A DNA stretch of 34,758 bases, from the NCBI GenBank assembly GCA_945861615.1, contig CAMAVH010000016.1, positions 1 to 34,758 on the forward strand. The letters are read 5' to 3'. This DNA comes from Rhizobium sp. Q54. GTDB taxonomy: Bacteria; Pseudomonadota; Alphaproteobacteria; SMXQ01. The translations under genes and the position numbers were made by a program. This document shows, piece after piece, positions 1 through 8,349 of this stretch. Positions within the stretch are counted from its first letter, which is position 1. Every line of letters starts with the position of its first letter. The notes beneath the pieces were generated by a model. It searched no databases and was not told where the DNA came from. It saw only the letters and a program-made list of their open reading frames with translations.

Positions 1-375
1 ACCTTGCTCGGCGACAGCGATTTCCTGCAGGGCGTCACCGCGCTATGGACGGCGGCGCATTACCGCATCCCGGTGCTGATCATCGTCTGCAACAACAAGT
101 CGAACTTCAACGACGAGATCCATCAGGAAGCCGTCGCCAAAGACCGCAACCGCCCGGTCGAAAACAAATGGATCGGCATGCGCATCGACGATCCCGCTTG
201 CGACATCAAGAAACTCGCCGAGGGCCAGGGCGTCGAAGCCTCCGATCCTGTTGCCCGCGCCGGCGATCTGCCAGCCGCGCTCGAAAAGGCGATCCGCACC
301 GTCGAAGAGGGCCGTCCCTATGTGCTTGATTTGACAGTCGTTCCCACCGGCGGCCCGTTACTCAAGCGTGCGTAG
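1..375 (+). CDS. TPP-dependent enzyme (acetolactate synthase-like), C-terminal part only
   Basis: The reading frame is open from the first base of the window and ends at a TAG at 373-375, so only the last 124 or so codons are present and the true start lies upstream. The fragment opens with GDSDF and reaches CNN about 25 residues later. That GD(S/G)-x25-NN arrangement is the Mg/thiamine-diphosphate binding motif of the acetolactate synthase, benzoylformate decarboxylase and related family. A conserved C-terminal stretch (GRPYVLDLTVVP) follows, as in that family. The substrate cannot be told from this piece. It points the same way as the DapA-like and molybdoenzyme genes that follow, so it may be the first visible member of a catabolic operon. 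It does not look like oxalyl-CoA decarboxylase or sulfoacetaldehyde acetyltransferase in the part that remains, but that judgement is weak. Confidence 0.85.
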   Translation, partial: TLLGDSDFLQGVTALWTAAHYRIPVLIIVCNNKSNFNDEIHQEAVAKDRNRPVENKWIGMRIDDPACDIKKLAEGQGVEASDPVARAGDLPAALEKAIRTVEEGRPYVLDLTVVPTGGPLLKRA

Positions 376-496
376 CTGTCTCTGAGGCCAGCTTGACTTG
401 GCCGCGCCGTGCCTGCGATGTTAGTTGCCAATCCCATTGATATATTGGTTCCCGCGCGGCGTTTTTCGCGTGGCTCCTCACGGAAGGATGTTTCTC

Positions 497-1435
497 ATGG
501 CTCATGATCTGATCGCCGGCTCGTTCGTCGCCATCGTCACGCCGTTCAACCGCGACGGCAGCGTCGACTTCGAAGGCTTCCGCACGATCCTCGACTTTCA
601 GGAGCGCAACGGCTCGGTCGCCGTGCTGATCATGGGCTCGACCGGCGAGGTTTCGATGCTCTCGATCGAAGAGCGCCACGCCATCATCCGCGAAACCGTG
701 AAGATGAAGAAGGGCAAGATGCAACTGTGGTACGGCTGCAGCGGCAACAGCACCGACTCGGCGATAAAGATGACGCAGTTCGCCGAGAAGGAAGGCGCCG
801 ACGGCGCCATCCTCGCCGCGCCGTCCTACATCTGCGCGCCGGAAGAGGACATCGTCGAATATTTCCTCGACATCGCCAACGCGGTGAAGCTGCCGCTCGG
901 CATCTATAACAACCCGCCGCGCGTCAAAAGCGATCTCAACACCGAACAGCTGCTGCGCCTGTTCGAGCACCCCAACGTGATCGTGCACAAGGAATCGACG
1001 ACGCGCGTCGGCCAGGTCGCCCAGGTGCTCAAGGCGAAGCCGAACGTCTCGGTCATGTGCTGCGACTCGCCGAACCTCGGCCTCGTCGTGCCGACCATGT
1101 CGCTCGGCGGCCACGGCACCGCCAATATGTCGGGCAACCTCGCCCCGGCCGAAATCGCCACCATGTCGACGCCGTGGACCACGCCGGCGCAGTCGGAAGT
1201 GTTCCGCGACACCTACCTGAAGATGCTGCCGCTGCTGCATTACTGCTACAGCGCCATCAACCCGGTCGCCGTGAAGAGCCTGATGCAGGCCGTCGGCCTG
1301 CCGTCCGGGCCGCTGCGCAAGCCGCTCAAGCCGCACAATCCGCAGGCGGTCGCCAAGGGCGTGCAGATCATGAAGGACCTCGGCCTGCTCGATAAGTACG
1401 GCCTGAAGCCGACGCTCGCCAGCGCCGCCGAATAA
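497..1435 (+). CDS. Dihydrodipicolinate synthase (DapA) superfamily lyase/aldolase
   Basis: A 312-residue class I (Schiff-base) aldolase-fold protein. I chose the ATG at 497 because GGAAGG at 482-487 sits 9 bases upstream; the in-frame ATG at 488 would touch that site. Family landmarks, numbered from this start: GSTGE at 47-51 (the DapA GTTGE motif), Tyr137 in IYNNP (proton relay), Arg142 (substrate carboxylate), and Lys165 in HKES (Schiff-base lysine). Spacing matches E. coli DapA Y133/R138/K161. The family also includes N-acetylneuraminate lyase, 2-keto-3-deoxy sugar aldolases and aromatic hydratase-aldolases. A catabolic role is favoured because the gene sits between a TPP enzyme and a molybdoenzyme and ahead of a GntR/FCD regulator, not among lysine genes. 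The exact substrate is unknown. Confidence 0.9.
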   Translation: MAHDLIAGSFVAIVTPFNRDGSVDFEGFRTILDFQERNGSVAVLIMGSTGEVSMLSIEERHAIIRETVKMKKGKMQLWYGCSGNSTDSAIKMTQFAEKEGADGAILAAPSYICAPEEDIVEYFLDIANAVKLPLGIYNNPPRVKSDLNTEQLLRLFEHPNVIVHKESTTRVGQVAQVLKAKPNVSVMCCDSPNLGLVVPTMSLGGHGTANMSGNLAPAEIATMSTPWTTPAQSEVFRDTYLKMLPLLHYCYSAINPVAVKSLMQAVGLPSGPLRKPLKPHNPQAVAKGVQIMKDLGLLDKYGLKPTLASAAE

Positions 1436-1445
1436 GCGGAGCGTA

Positions 1446-3752
1446 ATGAGCAATCGCGAGCGTCTCACCAGCACCCATTGGGGCGCCGGCTCTGTCGAGG
1501 TGAAGGACGGCCGCGTCGTCGCGGTCCGCCCCTTCTCGCGTGACCCGCAACCCTCGCCGATTCTCACCGGTATGGTGGACGCGCTCTATGCGCCGACGCG
1601 CGTCGCCAAACCGGCCGTGCGCAAAGGCTGGCTGGAGAAGCGCGGCGACAGCCGCCGCGATCGCGGCAAAGACAGCTTCGTCGAAGTGAGCTGGGACGAG
1701 GCGCTCGATCTCGTCGCCGGCGAACTGATGCGCGTGCGCAAAGACCATGGCGCGCAAGGCATCTTCGGCGGCTCCTACGGCTGGTCGAGCGCCGGCGGCT
1801 TCCATCACGCGCGCACCCAGCTGCGCCGCTTCCTCTTCACCTCGGGCGGCTGCGTCGATCAGGTCACGAATTATTCCTACGCCGCCGGCATGATCGTTCT
1901 GCCGCATATCATCGGCACCAACGCGCCGATCGGCGGGCCGATGACGACCTGGCGTAGCATCGCTAAGCACACCAAGCTGATGGTGATGTTCGGCGGCGCC
2001 AACATCCGCAACATGCAGGTCTATTCCGGCGGCTGCGGCGCCCATGACAGCGAGATCTGGCTGCAGAAAGCGCGCGAGGCCGGTGTGCAATTCGTGTCGA
2101 TCACGCCGGTGCGCGACGACAGTCCCGACTATCTCGGCGCCGAATGGCTGGCGCCGAAGCCGAACAGCGACACGGCGCTGATGCTCGGCCTCGCCCACAC
2201 GCTGGTCAGCGAAGAGCTGCACGACAAGGCCTTCCTCGCCAGCCATTGCGTCGGCTTCGAGAAATTTCTGCCCTATCTGATGGGCGAGAGCGACGGCATG
2301 CCGAAAAGCGCCGCCTGGGCCGCCGGCATCTGCGGCATCGACGCGAACGTCATCGCCGATCTCGCGCGCCGCATGGCCAAGGGCCGCACCATGCTCGCCG
2401 CCAGCTGGTCGCTGCAGCGCGCTGACCATGGCGAACAGCCTTATTGGATGCTCGCCGTGCTCGCCGCCATGCTCGGTCAGATCGGCCTGCCGGGCGGCGG
2501 CTTCGGCTATGGCTACGGCTCGATCGGCGGACCCGGCGTGCCGGGCCCCGAGACCGGAGCGCCGCGCTTTCCCACCGGCCGCAATCCTCTGAACTTCGCC
2601 ATCCCGGTGGCGCGCATCGCCGATATGCTGCTCGAGCCCGGTGCGACCATCGATTTCGACGGCGCCAAGCTGACCTATCCGGATGTGAAGCTGGTCTATT
2701 GGGCGGGCGGCAATCCGTTTCACCATCATCAGGATATCAACCGGCTGGTCGAGGCCTTCCGCAAGCCCGATACCATCGTCGTCCATGAGATCGCCTGGAC
2801 CGCGACGGCGCGCCATGCCGATATCGTGCTGCCGGCCACCACCTCGCTCGAGCGCAACGACATCGGCACTTCATCGCGCGACCGTTTCATCATCGCCATG
2901 CGCAAACATATCGAGCCGGTCGGCGCGGCGCGCGACGACTTCGCCATCTTCCGCGATCTCGCACGCCGCATCGGCAGCGAAGAGGCCTTCACCGAGGGCC
3001 GCTCGGAAATGGACTGGCTGATCCATATGTACGAGGGCTATCGCGCCGGGCTGGCCAAACGCGACATGCCGATCCCACCCTTCGCGACCTTCTGGGACGA
3101 GGGCTATGTCGAGCTGCCGGTACCGGAGGAGGACTTCGTGCTGTTCGACGCCTTCCGCCAGGATCCCATCGCCCATCCGCTGCACACCAGGAGCGGCAAG
3201 ATCGAGATCTTCTGCGAGGATATCGCCGGCTTCGGCTATGACGACTGCCCGGGCCATCCGATGTGGCTGGAGCCTTACGAATGGCTGGCGACTGCCAATG
3301 CAAAGCATCCGCTGCACATGATCACCAACCAGCCGAAATCGCGCCTGCACAGCCAGCTCGATCCGGTCGGCGTCAGCGCCGCGAGCAAGATCGCCGGGCG
3401 CGAACCGGTGCGGCTCAACCCGGCCGACGCCGCCGCGCGCGGCATCGAAACCGGCGACATCGTCGAGATTTTCAACGACCGCGGCCGCTGCCTCGCCGGC
3501 GCCGAGCTCAGCGACCGCCTGCGGCCGGGCGTGATACAGATTTCCACCGGCGCATGGTACGATCCGGCCGATCCGGCAGTGTCCGGCAGCCTCGACGTTC
3601 ACGGCAATCCCAACGTGCTGACCGCCGACCGCGGCACCTCGCGCCTGGGCCAAGGCCCCTCGCCGCTCAGCGCCCTCGTCGAGGTGCGCAAATATGCCGG
3701 GACGGCCCCGGATGTGACCGTGCATGAACCGCCGAAAATGGCGTCGCGCTAG
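1446..3752 (+). CDS. Molybdopterin oxidoreductase, DMSO reductase family (BisC/TorZ-like)
   Basis: A 768-residue bis-MGD molybdoenzyme starting 10 bases after the DapA-like gene, so co-transcription is likely. The N-terminus (STHWGA near residues 9-14) is typical of biotin sulfoxide/TMAO/DMSO reductases. SYGW at 110-113 supplies the equivalents of Rhodobacter DMSO reductase Tyr114 and Trp116. Ser144 in NYSYAAG lies 31 residues after Trp113, exactly the Trp116-to-Ser147 spacing, so a serine-ligated molybdenum is predicted. There is no N-terminal CxxC/Fe-S motif and no twin-arginine signal, so it should be cytoplasmic and single-cofactor like BisC. The C-terminal MGD-binding domain (residues about 620-750) is present. 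Known substrates of this subfamily are S-oxides and N-oxides (methionine, biotin, DMSO, TMAO). The true substrate is not shown by sequence. Domains appear complete. Confidence 0.9.
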   Translation: MSNRERLTSTHWGAGSVEVKDGRVVAVRPFSRDPQPSPILTGMVDALYAPTRVAKPAVRKGWLEKRGDSRRDRGKDSFVEVSWDEALDLVAGELMRVRKDHGAQGIFGGSYGWSSAGGFHHARTQLRRFLFTSGGCVDQVTNYSYAAGMIVLPHIIGTNAPIGGPMTTWRSIAKHTKLMVMFGGANIRNMQVYSGGCGAHDSEIWLQKAREAGVQFVSITPVRDDSPDYLGAEWLAPKPNSDTALMLGLAHTLVSEELHDKAFLASHCVGFEKFLPYLMGESDGMPKSAAWAAGICGIDANVIADLARRMAKGRTMLAASWSLQRADHGEQPYWMLAVLAAMLGQIGLPGGGFGYGYGSIGGPGVPGPETGAPRFPTGRNPLNFAIPVARIADMLLEPGATIDFDGAKLTYPDVKLVYWAGGNPFHHHQDINRLVEAFRKPDTIVVHEIAWTATARHADIVLPATTSLERNDIGTSSRDRFIIAMRKHIEPVGAARDDFAIFRDLARRIGSEEAFTEGRSEMDWLIHMYEGYRAGLAKRDMPIPPFATFWDEGYVELPVPEEDFVLFDAFRQDPIAHPLHTRSGKIEIFCEDIAGFGYDDCPGHPMWLEPYEWLATANAKHPLHMITNQPKSRLHSQLDPVGVSAASKIAGREPVRLNPADAAARGIETGDIVEIFNDRGRCLAGAELSDRLRPGVIQISTGAWYDPADPAVSGSLDVHGNPNVLTADRGTSRLGQGPSPLSALVEVRKYAGTAPDVTVHEPPKMASR

Positions 3753-3813
3753 ACTCGTGCATTAGATTGGCCGTGCGTTAAACTGGCCTGCAGCCGTATA
3801 GGGGAGCGTTCGG

Positions 3814-4557
3814 ATGAGCATCCACAAGACCAAGCCGGAGCGCGTCGTGTCTCTGGCCGCCGCGACCGACGGCAAGCCGGCGCGCGAAAAAGGCCTCAGC
3901 GATATCGCCTACGACCAGATCCGCCGCGACATCATCCGCTGCATCTTGCGTCCCGACGAGGAAATCACCGAAAGCCAACTCGCCGCGCGCTACGGTTTCG
4001 GCAAGGCGCCGATCCGCTCGGCGCTGCTGCGCCTAGCGCAGGACGAGATGGTCGTCTCCTACCCCCGGCGCGGCTATGTCATCGCGCCGATCACCCTCGA
4101 ATATGTCAAAGACCTGTTCGACTATCGCGCTATCGTCGAACCGGCCGCCGTGCGCCTCGCCATCGGCAACGTGAACGAGGCCGAACTGCGCGAATTGGAT
4201 CGCATCTCGACGGCGGGCTACATCCCGGGCGACCGCGAGAGCGAGCAGAATTTCCTGGCGAACAACAAGGCGTTTCACGTCGCCCTGGCGCGCGCCTCGG
4301 GCAACCGCAAGCTGGCGAGCAATCTGGAGCGCCTGCTCGACGAGATGGAGCGTCTGTTCCATGTCGGCCTGTCGATCCGCGACCGCACCGAGGAAATGCA
4401 GCACGAACATAAGTCGCTGATCGACGCCATGATCGCCGGCGATGTGGCCAAGGCCGAACAGGCCGTGGTCGAGCAGATCGAATCGGCGCGCCAGATGGTG
4501 CTCGGCGCCATCATGTCGAGCCCCAAGCTGCAGCAGGTCAGCGTCACGCTGGCCTAA
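3814..4557 (+). CDS. GntR-family transcriptional regulator with FCD ligand domain
   Basis: A 247-residue regulator starting at an ATG preceded by GGGGAG. Residues about 28-95 form the winged helix (SDIAYDQIRRDIIRC, then ESQLAARYGFGKAPIRSAL, then a YPRRGYVIAPIT wing), typical of the FadR branch. Residues about 100-230 are an all-helical FCD domain with the usual metal/ligand residues (FHVALARASGN and HEHKSLIDAM). FCD regulators usually sense small organic acids and repress neighbouring catabolic genes. The gene lies 61 bases downstream of the molybdoenzyme on the same strand, so it probably controls the preceding block and perhaps the thiol-dioxygenase/Pht5-like pair beyond it. The ligand is unknown. 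Confidence 0.92.
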   Translation: MSIHKTKPERVVSLAAATDGKPAREKGLSDIAYDQIRRDIIRCILRPDEEITESQLAARYGFGKAPIRSALLRLAQDEMVVSYPRRGYVIAPITLEYVKDLFDYRAIVEPAAVRLAIGNVNEAELRELDRISTAGYIPGDRESEQNFLANNKAFHVALARASGNRKLASNLERLLDEMERLFHVGLSIRDRTEEMQHEHKSLIDAMIAGDVAKAEQAVVEQIESARQMVLGAIMSSPKLQQVSVTLA

Positions 4558-4569
4558 CGGCGCGGCGGA

Positions 4570-5121
4570 TCAGTTCGCCGGATATTTCCTGAGGATGCTG
4601 CTGGCGCAGCGCGACAAGTCCGCGCCGTAGACATGCAGCGAGATGGCGAGCCCTTCGCCGCCGTTGGCGACCTTGTGGATGTCGGCCGGCGGCAACAAGC
4701 CCACCACCGTGCCGGCCGGATTGAGGCCTTGGCCGATTTCGCTCACGGCATCGCCGCCAGCGCAGCGATAACTCGTCTCGCGCTCGATGCCCTGATGAAC
4801 GCCAACGACGCACCAGGACATATGGTCGTGCACCGGGGTTTCCTGGGTCGGCAGCCAGACCAGCGACACGATGGAATAGAGCCCGTCCTCGGCGACATGC
4901 AGCACATGCTGGCGGTAGCGCGCCGGGTCGGGCAGCTTCTGGGCGGCCGTCAGCAGATCGGGCTCCAGGATCACCTCGCGCAGACAACCGGTCACGCCGT
5001 CGAGCAGCGCCTGCGGATGGCCAGCGCCGCGCACCGCCCCATCGACCCCGGCCACAAGCTGGCGGAAGGCGGCGGACGGCAGCGGATGCGGTACGAAGGG
5101 CGGGGCGGGATGAATGAACAT
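4570..5121 (-). CDS. Cysteine dioxygenase-like thiol dioxygenase (cupin)
   Basis: A 183-residue cupin of the bacterial cysteine / 3-mercaptopropionate dioxygenase type, which uses mononuclear non-haem iron and O2 to turn a thiol into a sulfinate. The iron-binding His triad is visible: His98 and His100 in TPVHDHMSW, and His149 in ADIHKV. The PVHDHxxW..VG.xxG pattern resembles 3-mercaptopropionate dioxygenase at least as closely as mammalian-type CDO, so the thiol cannot be fixed. Cys104 follows the His pair. No signal peptide, so cytoplasmic. It is convergent with the GntR gene (12 bases between stops) and divergent from the Pht5-like gene; the shared upstream region carries a candidate operator at 5164-5201. 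The product sulfinate links it loosely to the nearby sulfoxide-reductase-type enzyme and the YeiH-like gene, which is inference. Confidence 0.85.
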   Translation of the reverse strand: MFIHPAPPFVPHPLPSAAFRQLVAGVDGAVRGAGHPQALLDGVTGCLREVILEPDLLTAAQKLPDPARYRQHVLHVAEDGLYSIVSLVWLPTQETPVHDHMSWCVVGVHQGIERETSYRCAGGDAVSEIGQGLNPAGTVVGLLPPADIHKVANGGEGLAISLHVYGADLSRCASSILRKYPAN

Positions 5122-5163
5122 ACCCGCACTGTACTAACTGACCGCTTAGCTTGCAATGACTGA

Positions 5164-5201
5164 AATGTTAGGATAGCCAGAACACAATGTTAGGCGCCTA
5201 A
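5164..5201. promoter_or_regulatory. Candidate operator: repeated AATGTTAGG plus palindrome
   Basis: The 158-base region between the divergent thiol-dioxygenase-like and Pht5-like genes contains AATGTTAGG twice (5164-5172 and 5186-5194), with starts 22 bases apart, about two helical turns. The second copy runs into a perfect 12-base palindrome, TTAGGCGCCTAA (5190-5201). The core ATGTTAG also occurs at 418-424, in front of the DapA-like gene. The neighbouring GntR/FCD protein is the obvious candidate binder, but no binding is shown by sequence. Confidence 0.4.
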
Positions 5202-5279
5202 AGCCGGATTTGGCCTGGATAGGGTCCCGTTCGGCTCCTATCGTGCCGCCCCCTTCCTTTATTTCCCGAGGCCCGCCCT

Positions 5280-6251
5280 GTGACCAAGCGCCTGTCCCTC
5301 GCCATTTGCGAATATGACCACACCCGCGACTTCACCCACGGGCCGGTCACGGCCGAGGGCATCGCGCTCGACCTCAAGGTCCTGCCGATCGCCGAGATCT
5401 TCCAGCGCTTCACCAAGAACCGCGAATGGGACGTCTCGGAAATGTCGCTCGGCATGTATGTCTCGCTGCTCTCGCAGGGCGACACCGGCCTCACCGCCAT
5501 TCCCGTCTTCACCTCGCGCATGTTCCGCCTCTCGGCCTTCTATGCGCGGGTCGGCGGCGGCGTCGAAACGCTCGCCGATCTGCGCGGCAAGCGCGTCGGC
5601 TATCCCGACTGGATGCACACTGCCGGCATCTTCGCGCGCGGCTATCTCAAGCATGATCTCGGCATCGATCTCAATGAAATCGAATGGGTGCAGGCCGGCG
5701 TGAATGCTCCGGGATTGCAGGAGATTCTGAAGGTCAAGCTGCCGCCCGACGTGAAGCGATCGAGCAGGCCCGACAGCTCGCTCGACGCCCTGCTGCTCGC
5801 CGGCGAGATCGACGCCGTACTGACCTCCCATCCGCTGACCAGCTCTCATGGTCCGTCGCCCAAGAGCAAGCGGGTGATCGACGATTTCGTCACCGCCGAG
5901 AAGGCCTACGGCAAGGCGAGCGGCCTGTTCCCGATCATGCATGTCATCGCGCTGCGCAAGGACGTCTATGACACCGACCCCTGGATCGCCGCGTCGCTCT
6001 TCGCGGCCTTCGAGACGGCGAAGACCAACAGCCTCGCCCGCATGCGCGACAGCACCATCTCGCGCTACCCCTATCCCTGGAGCTTCAAGCTGGCCGAGGA
6101 GATGACCGCCATGGTCGGCGAGGACTTCTGGCCCTACGGCATCGCGCCCAACCGGCACACGCTGGAGGCCTTCCTGACCTATTGCCACGAGCAGGGCGTC
6201 GCTCACCGCCCGGTCGGGCTTGAGGAGCTCTTTGCGCCGGGCTTCAAGTGA
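5280..6251 (+). CDS. 4,5-dihydroxyphthalate decarboxylase (Pht5)-like, periplasmic-binding-fold protein
   Basis: A 323-residue protein with a GTG start, recognised by the SLAICEYDHTRDF.HGPV opening, the GKRVGYPDW motif near residue 103 and the late GEDFWPYGI segment (about 280-288). These are hallmarks of the family annotated either as 4,5-dihydroxyphthalate decarboxylase or as ABC-type substrate-binding protein. No signal peptide is visible, which argues for a cytoplasmic enzyme over an exported binding protein. The family has a type II periplasmic-binding (NMT1/THI5-like) fold. No other phthalate-pathway genes are in the window, so the decarboxylase name should be taken as family membership only. 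It is divergent from the thiol dioxygenase across a shared, motif-bearing promoter region. Confidence 0.78.
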   Translation: MTKRLSLAICEYDHTRDFTHGPVTAEGIALDLKVLPIAEIFQRFTKNREWDVSEMSLGMYVSLLSQGDTGLTAIPVFTSRMFRLSAFYARVGGGVETLADLRGKRVGYPDWMHTAGIFARGYLKHDLGIDLNEIEWVQAGVNAPGLQEILKVKLPPDVKRSSRPDSSLDALLLAGEIDAVLTSHPLTSSHGPSPKSKRVIDDFVTAEKAYGKASGLFPIMHVIALRKDVYDTDPWIAASLFAAFETAKTNSLARMRDSTISRYPYPWSFKLAEEMTAMVGEDFWPYGIAPNRHTLEAFLTYCHEQGVAHRPVGLEELFAPGFK

Positions 6252-6264
6252 TGCATTTTCAAGA

Positions 6265-6292
6265 TTGATTTGATCATATCTATTTGTTATAC
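6265..6292 (+). promoter_or_regulatory. Candidate sigma-70-type promoter for the YeiH-like/LysR unit
   Basis: The gap at 6252-6339 is conspicuously A+T-rich against the surrounding sequence. It contains TTGATT (6265-6270), a 16-base spacer and TTATAC (6287-6292), a good match to -35/-10 elements. It lies about 50 bases upstream of the YeiH-like start. TGATCA at 6271-6276 inside the spacer and the T-rich surroundings could also hold a LysR site. Assigned by pattern only. Confidence 0.45.
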
Positions 6293-6345
6293 AGATTAGT
6301 TATCGACACTTAACTTGGCTGAAGTTCAAGCCAAGAGTTGTGCCG

Positions 6346-7395
6346 ATGCCCGCCGATCTCTCGCTTCCCCGCGCGCCGTCCGCTCACGACGCCCCTGCCA
6401 AAAGGTCGCCATGGCCCGGTCTGTTGCTGACCGCCGCGATTGCCGCCTTCGCTTTCCTGCCACGCGCCCTGACGGGCGCGGGCATGCTCAACCCCCTCGT
6501 CCTCGCCATCCTGTTCGGCATCCTGCTGCGCGCGCTCCTGAATCTCACGGGCAAGGGCCTACCCGCCTGGGCGCCGCGCGGCCTCGCCCTCTCACAGAAG
6601 ACCGTGCTGCGCCTCGCCATTGCGCTGCTCGGGCTGCAGATCGGCATGGGCCAGATCGCCGAAATCGGCTGGGCCGGCGTCGTCATCGCGCTGAGTTGCC
6701 TGATCGCCACCTTCTTCTTCACCCGCGCACTGGGCCGGTGGCTCGGCGTCGATCGCGACTTGAGCATCCTGATCGCCGCCGGCACCTCGATCTGCGGCGC
6801 TTCGGCGATCGCCGCGGTCAATTCCGCGACACGCGCGCCGGAGGAAGACGCCGCCTATGCCATCGCCTGCATCACCCTGTTCGGGACAGCAGGCATGATG
6901 CTCTATCCGCTGATCGCCGCACTGCTGCCGCTCAGCGCCCATGGCTACGGAATTTGGAGCGGCGCGACGCTGCACGAGCTCGGCCAAGCGGTCGCCGCCG
7001 CCTTCCAGGGCGGCGATGCGGCCGGCCAGACCGGCACGATCGCCAAATTGCTGCGCGTCGCCATGCTACCGGCGATGGTGCTGTTGCTCGCCTGGCGCGG
7101 CGCGCGCAAAGCGCGGGCGTCCGGCGCGGCGCAGGCGCCGCTCGTCATGCCCTGGTTCGTGCTCGGCTTTATCGCCCTGATGACCCTCGGCAATCTCGTC
7201 GATATGCCGCCGCTATTGAAGGCCTGGGCCAACGACGCGACGATCTTTTTGCTCTGCATGGGCTTGGCCGCCATGGGCCTGGCGACCGATCTCACCAAGG
7301 TGCGCGCCAAGGGCCTGCGCCCGCTGCTGGTCGCCGGCGGCGGCACGCTGTTCATCTCCGCGCTCGGCCTCGGCCTCACCCTGTGGCTGCTCTAG
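6346..7395 (+). CDS. YeiH/UPF0324-family membrane protein
   Basis: About 349 residues from the ATG at 6346, which has AAGAG 8 bases upstream; a GTG two codons earlier (6340) is an alternative. The hydrophobic profile gives roughly ten membrane helices. The signature GTSICGASAIAAVN (about residues 146-159) and GATLHELGQAVAAAFQ (about 205-220) identify the UPF0324/YeiH family. As I recall, E. coli yeiH is paired with the LysR regulator yeiE, which has been connected with sulfite tolerance; the same permease-LysR pairing is seen here, with lysR 16 bases downstream on the same strand. A role in sulfite or other small-anion export is plausible but rests on that analogy. Confidence 0.88.
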   Translation: MPADLSLPRAPSAHDAPAKRSPWPGLLLTAAIAAFAFLPRALTGAGMLNPLVLAILFGILLRALLNLTGKGLPAWAPRGLALSQKTVLRLAIALLGLQIGMGQIAEIGWAGVVIALSCLIATFFFTRALGRWLGVDRDLSILIAAGTSICGASAIAAVNSATRAPEEDAAYAIACITLFGTAGMMLYPLIAALLPLSAHGYGIWSGATLHELGQAVAAAFQGGDAAGQTGTIAKLLRVAMLPAMVLLLAWRGARKARASGAAQAPLVMPWFVLGFIALMTLGNLVDMPPLLKAWANDATIFLLCMGLAAMGLATDLTKVRAKGLRPLLVAGGGTLFISALGLGLTLWLL

Positions 7396-7411
7396 CCGTG
7401 AGGGTCCGCCC

Positions 7412-8290
7412 ATGACCCTCGAACAGCTGCGCATCTTCGTCGCCGTCGCCGAACGCGAGCATATGACCCGCGCCGCCGAGGCCTTGGGGCTGGTGCAATC
7501 GGCCGTCAGCGCTGCCATCGCGGCGCTCGAATCGCGCCACGCCACGCCGCTATTCCACCGCATCGGCCGTCGCATCGAACTGACCGACGCCGGGCGCCTC
7601 TTCCTCGTCGAGGCCAAGGCCGTAATGGCCCGCGCCGAAGCCGCCGAACAGCGCCTCGCCGAATTCGCCGGCGGCCCGCGCGGCAAGCTCTCGGTCCATG
7701 CCAGCCAGACCATCGCCAGCTATTGGTTGCCGCGCCACCTGATGGCCTTCCGCCGCGCTTATCCCGAAGTGGACGTGCGCCTCGCCATCGGCAATACCGC
7801 GCAAGTGACCGAGGCGGTGCTTGCCGGCGCGGCCGACCTCGGCTTCGTCGAAGGCGAGATCGACGCGCCGACCTTGAGCAACCAGGTCATCACCGGCGAC
7901 AAGCTGGTGATCGTCGTCGGCATGACCCATCCCTGGATCGAGAAGCGCCGCGTGACCGTCGCCGATCTCGCGGCCGCCGACTGGGTGCTGCGCGAGCAAG
8001 GCTCCGGCACGCGCTCGGAATTCGAGGCGGAATTGCGCCGCCTTGGCCTCGATCCGGCCAAGCTCAAGATCGCCCTCGAATTGCCGTCGAACGAGGCTGT
8101 GCGCTCGGCCGTGGTGGCCGGCGGCGGCGTCACCGCCATTTCCGAACTGGTGGTCGAGGCGCTGCTGCGGCTCGGCTCGCTCTATCGCATCGACATCGAC
8201 CTGCCGGCGCGGCCGTTTCATGTGCTGCACCACCGCGAACGCTACCGCAGCAAAGCGAGCCAGGCGCTGCTGGATATCATCGCGAACTGA
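7412..8290 (+). CDS. LysR-family transcriptional regulator (YeiE-like by context)
   Basis: A 292-residue LysR protein. The N-terminal winged helix covers about residues 1-60 (LRIFVAVAEREHMTRAAEAL, then QSAVSAAIAALE), and a type 2 periplasmic-binding effector domain covers about 90-290. It starts 16 bases after the YeiH-like gene and runs in the same direction, so the two are probably one transcript from the promoter near 6265-6292. LysR proteins usually regulate an adjacent target; here the partner shares its strand instead of diverging, so autoregulation of the pair is likely. The inducer is unknown; sulfite is a guess from the YeiE-YeiH precedent. Confidence 0.92.
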   Translation: MTLEQLRIFVAVAEREHMTRAAEALGLVQSAVSAAIAALESRHATPLFHRIGRRIELTDAGRLFLVEAKAVMARAEAAEQRLAEFAGGPRGKLSVHASQTIASYWLPRHLMAFRRAYPEVDVRLAIGNTAQVTEAVLAGAADLGFVEGEIDAPTLSNQVITGDKLVIVVGMTHPWIEKRRVTVADLAAADWVLREQGSGTRSEFEAELRRLGLDPAKLKIALELPSNEAVRSAVVAGGGVTAISELVVEALLRLGSLYRIDIDLPARPFHVLHHRERYRSKASQALLDIIAN

Positions 8291-8349
8291 CGACATCTCG
8301 ACATCACCGCCGGATGACGGCATCCTGCGCCCCTCAACAGGGGACAAGC

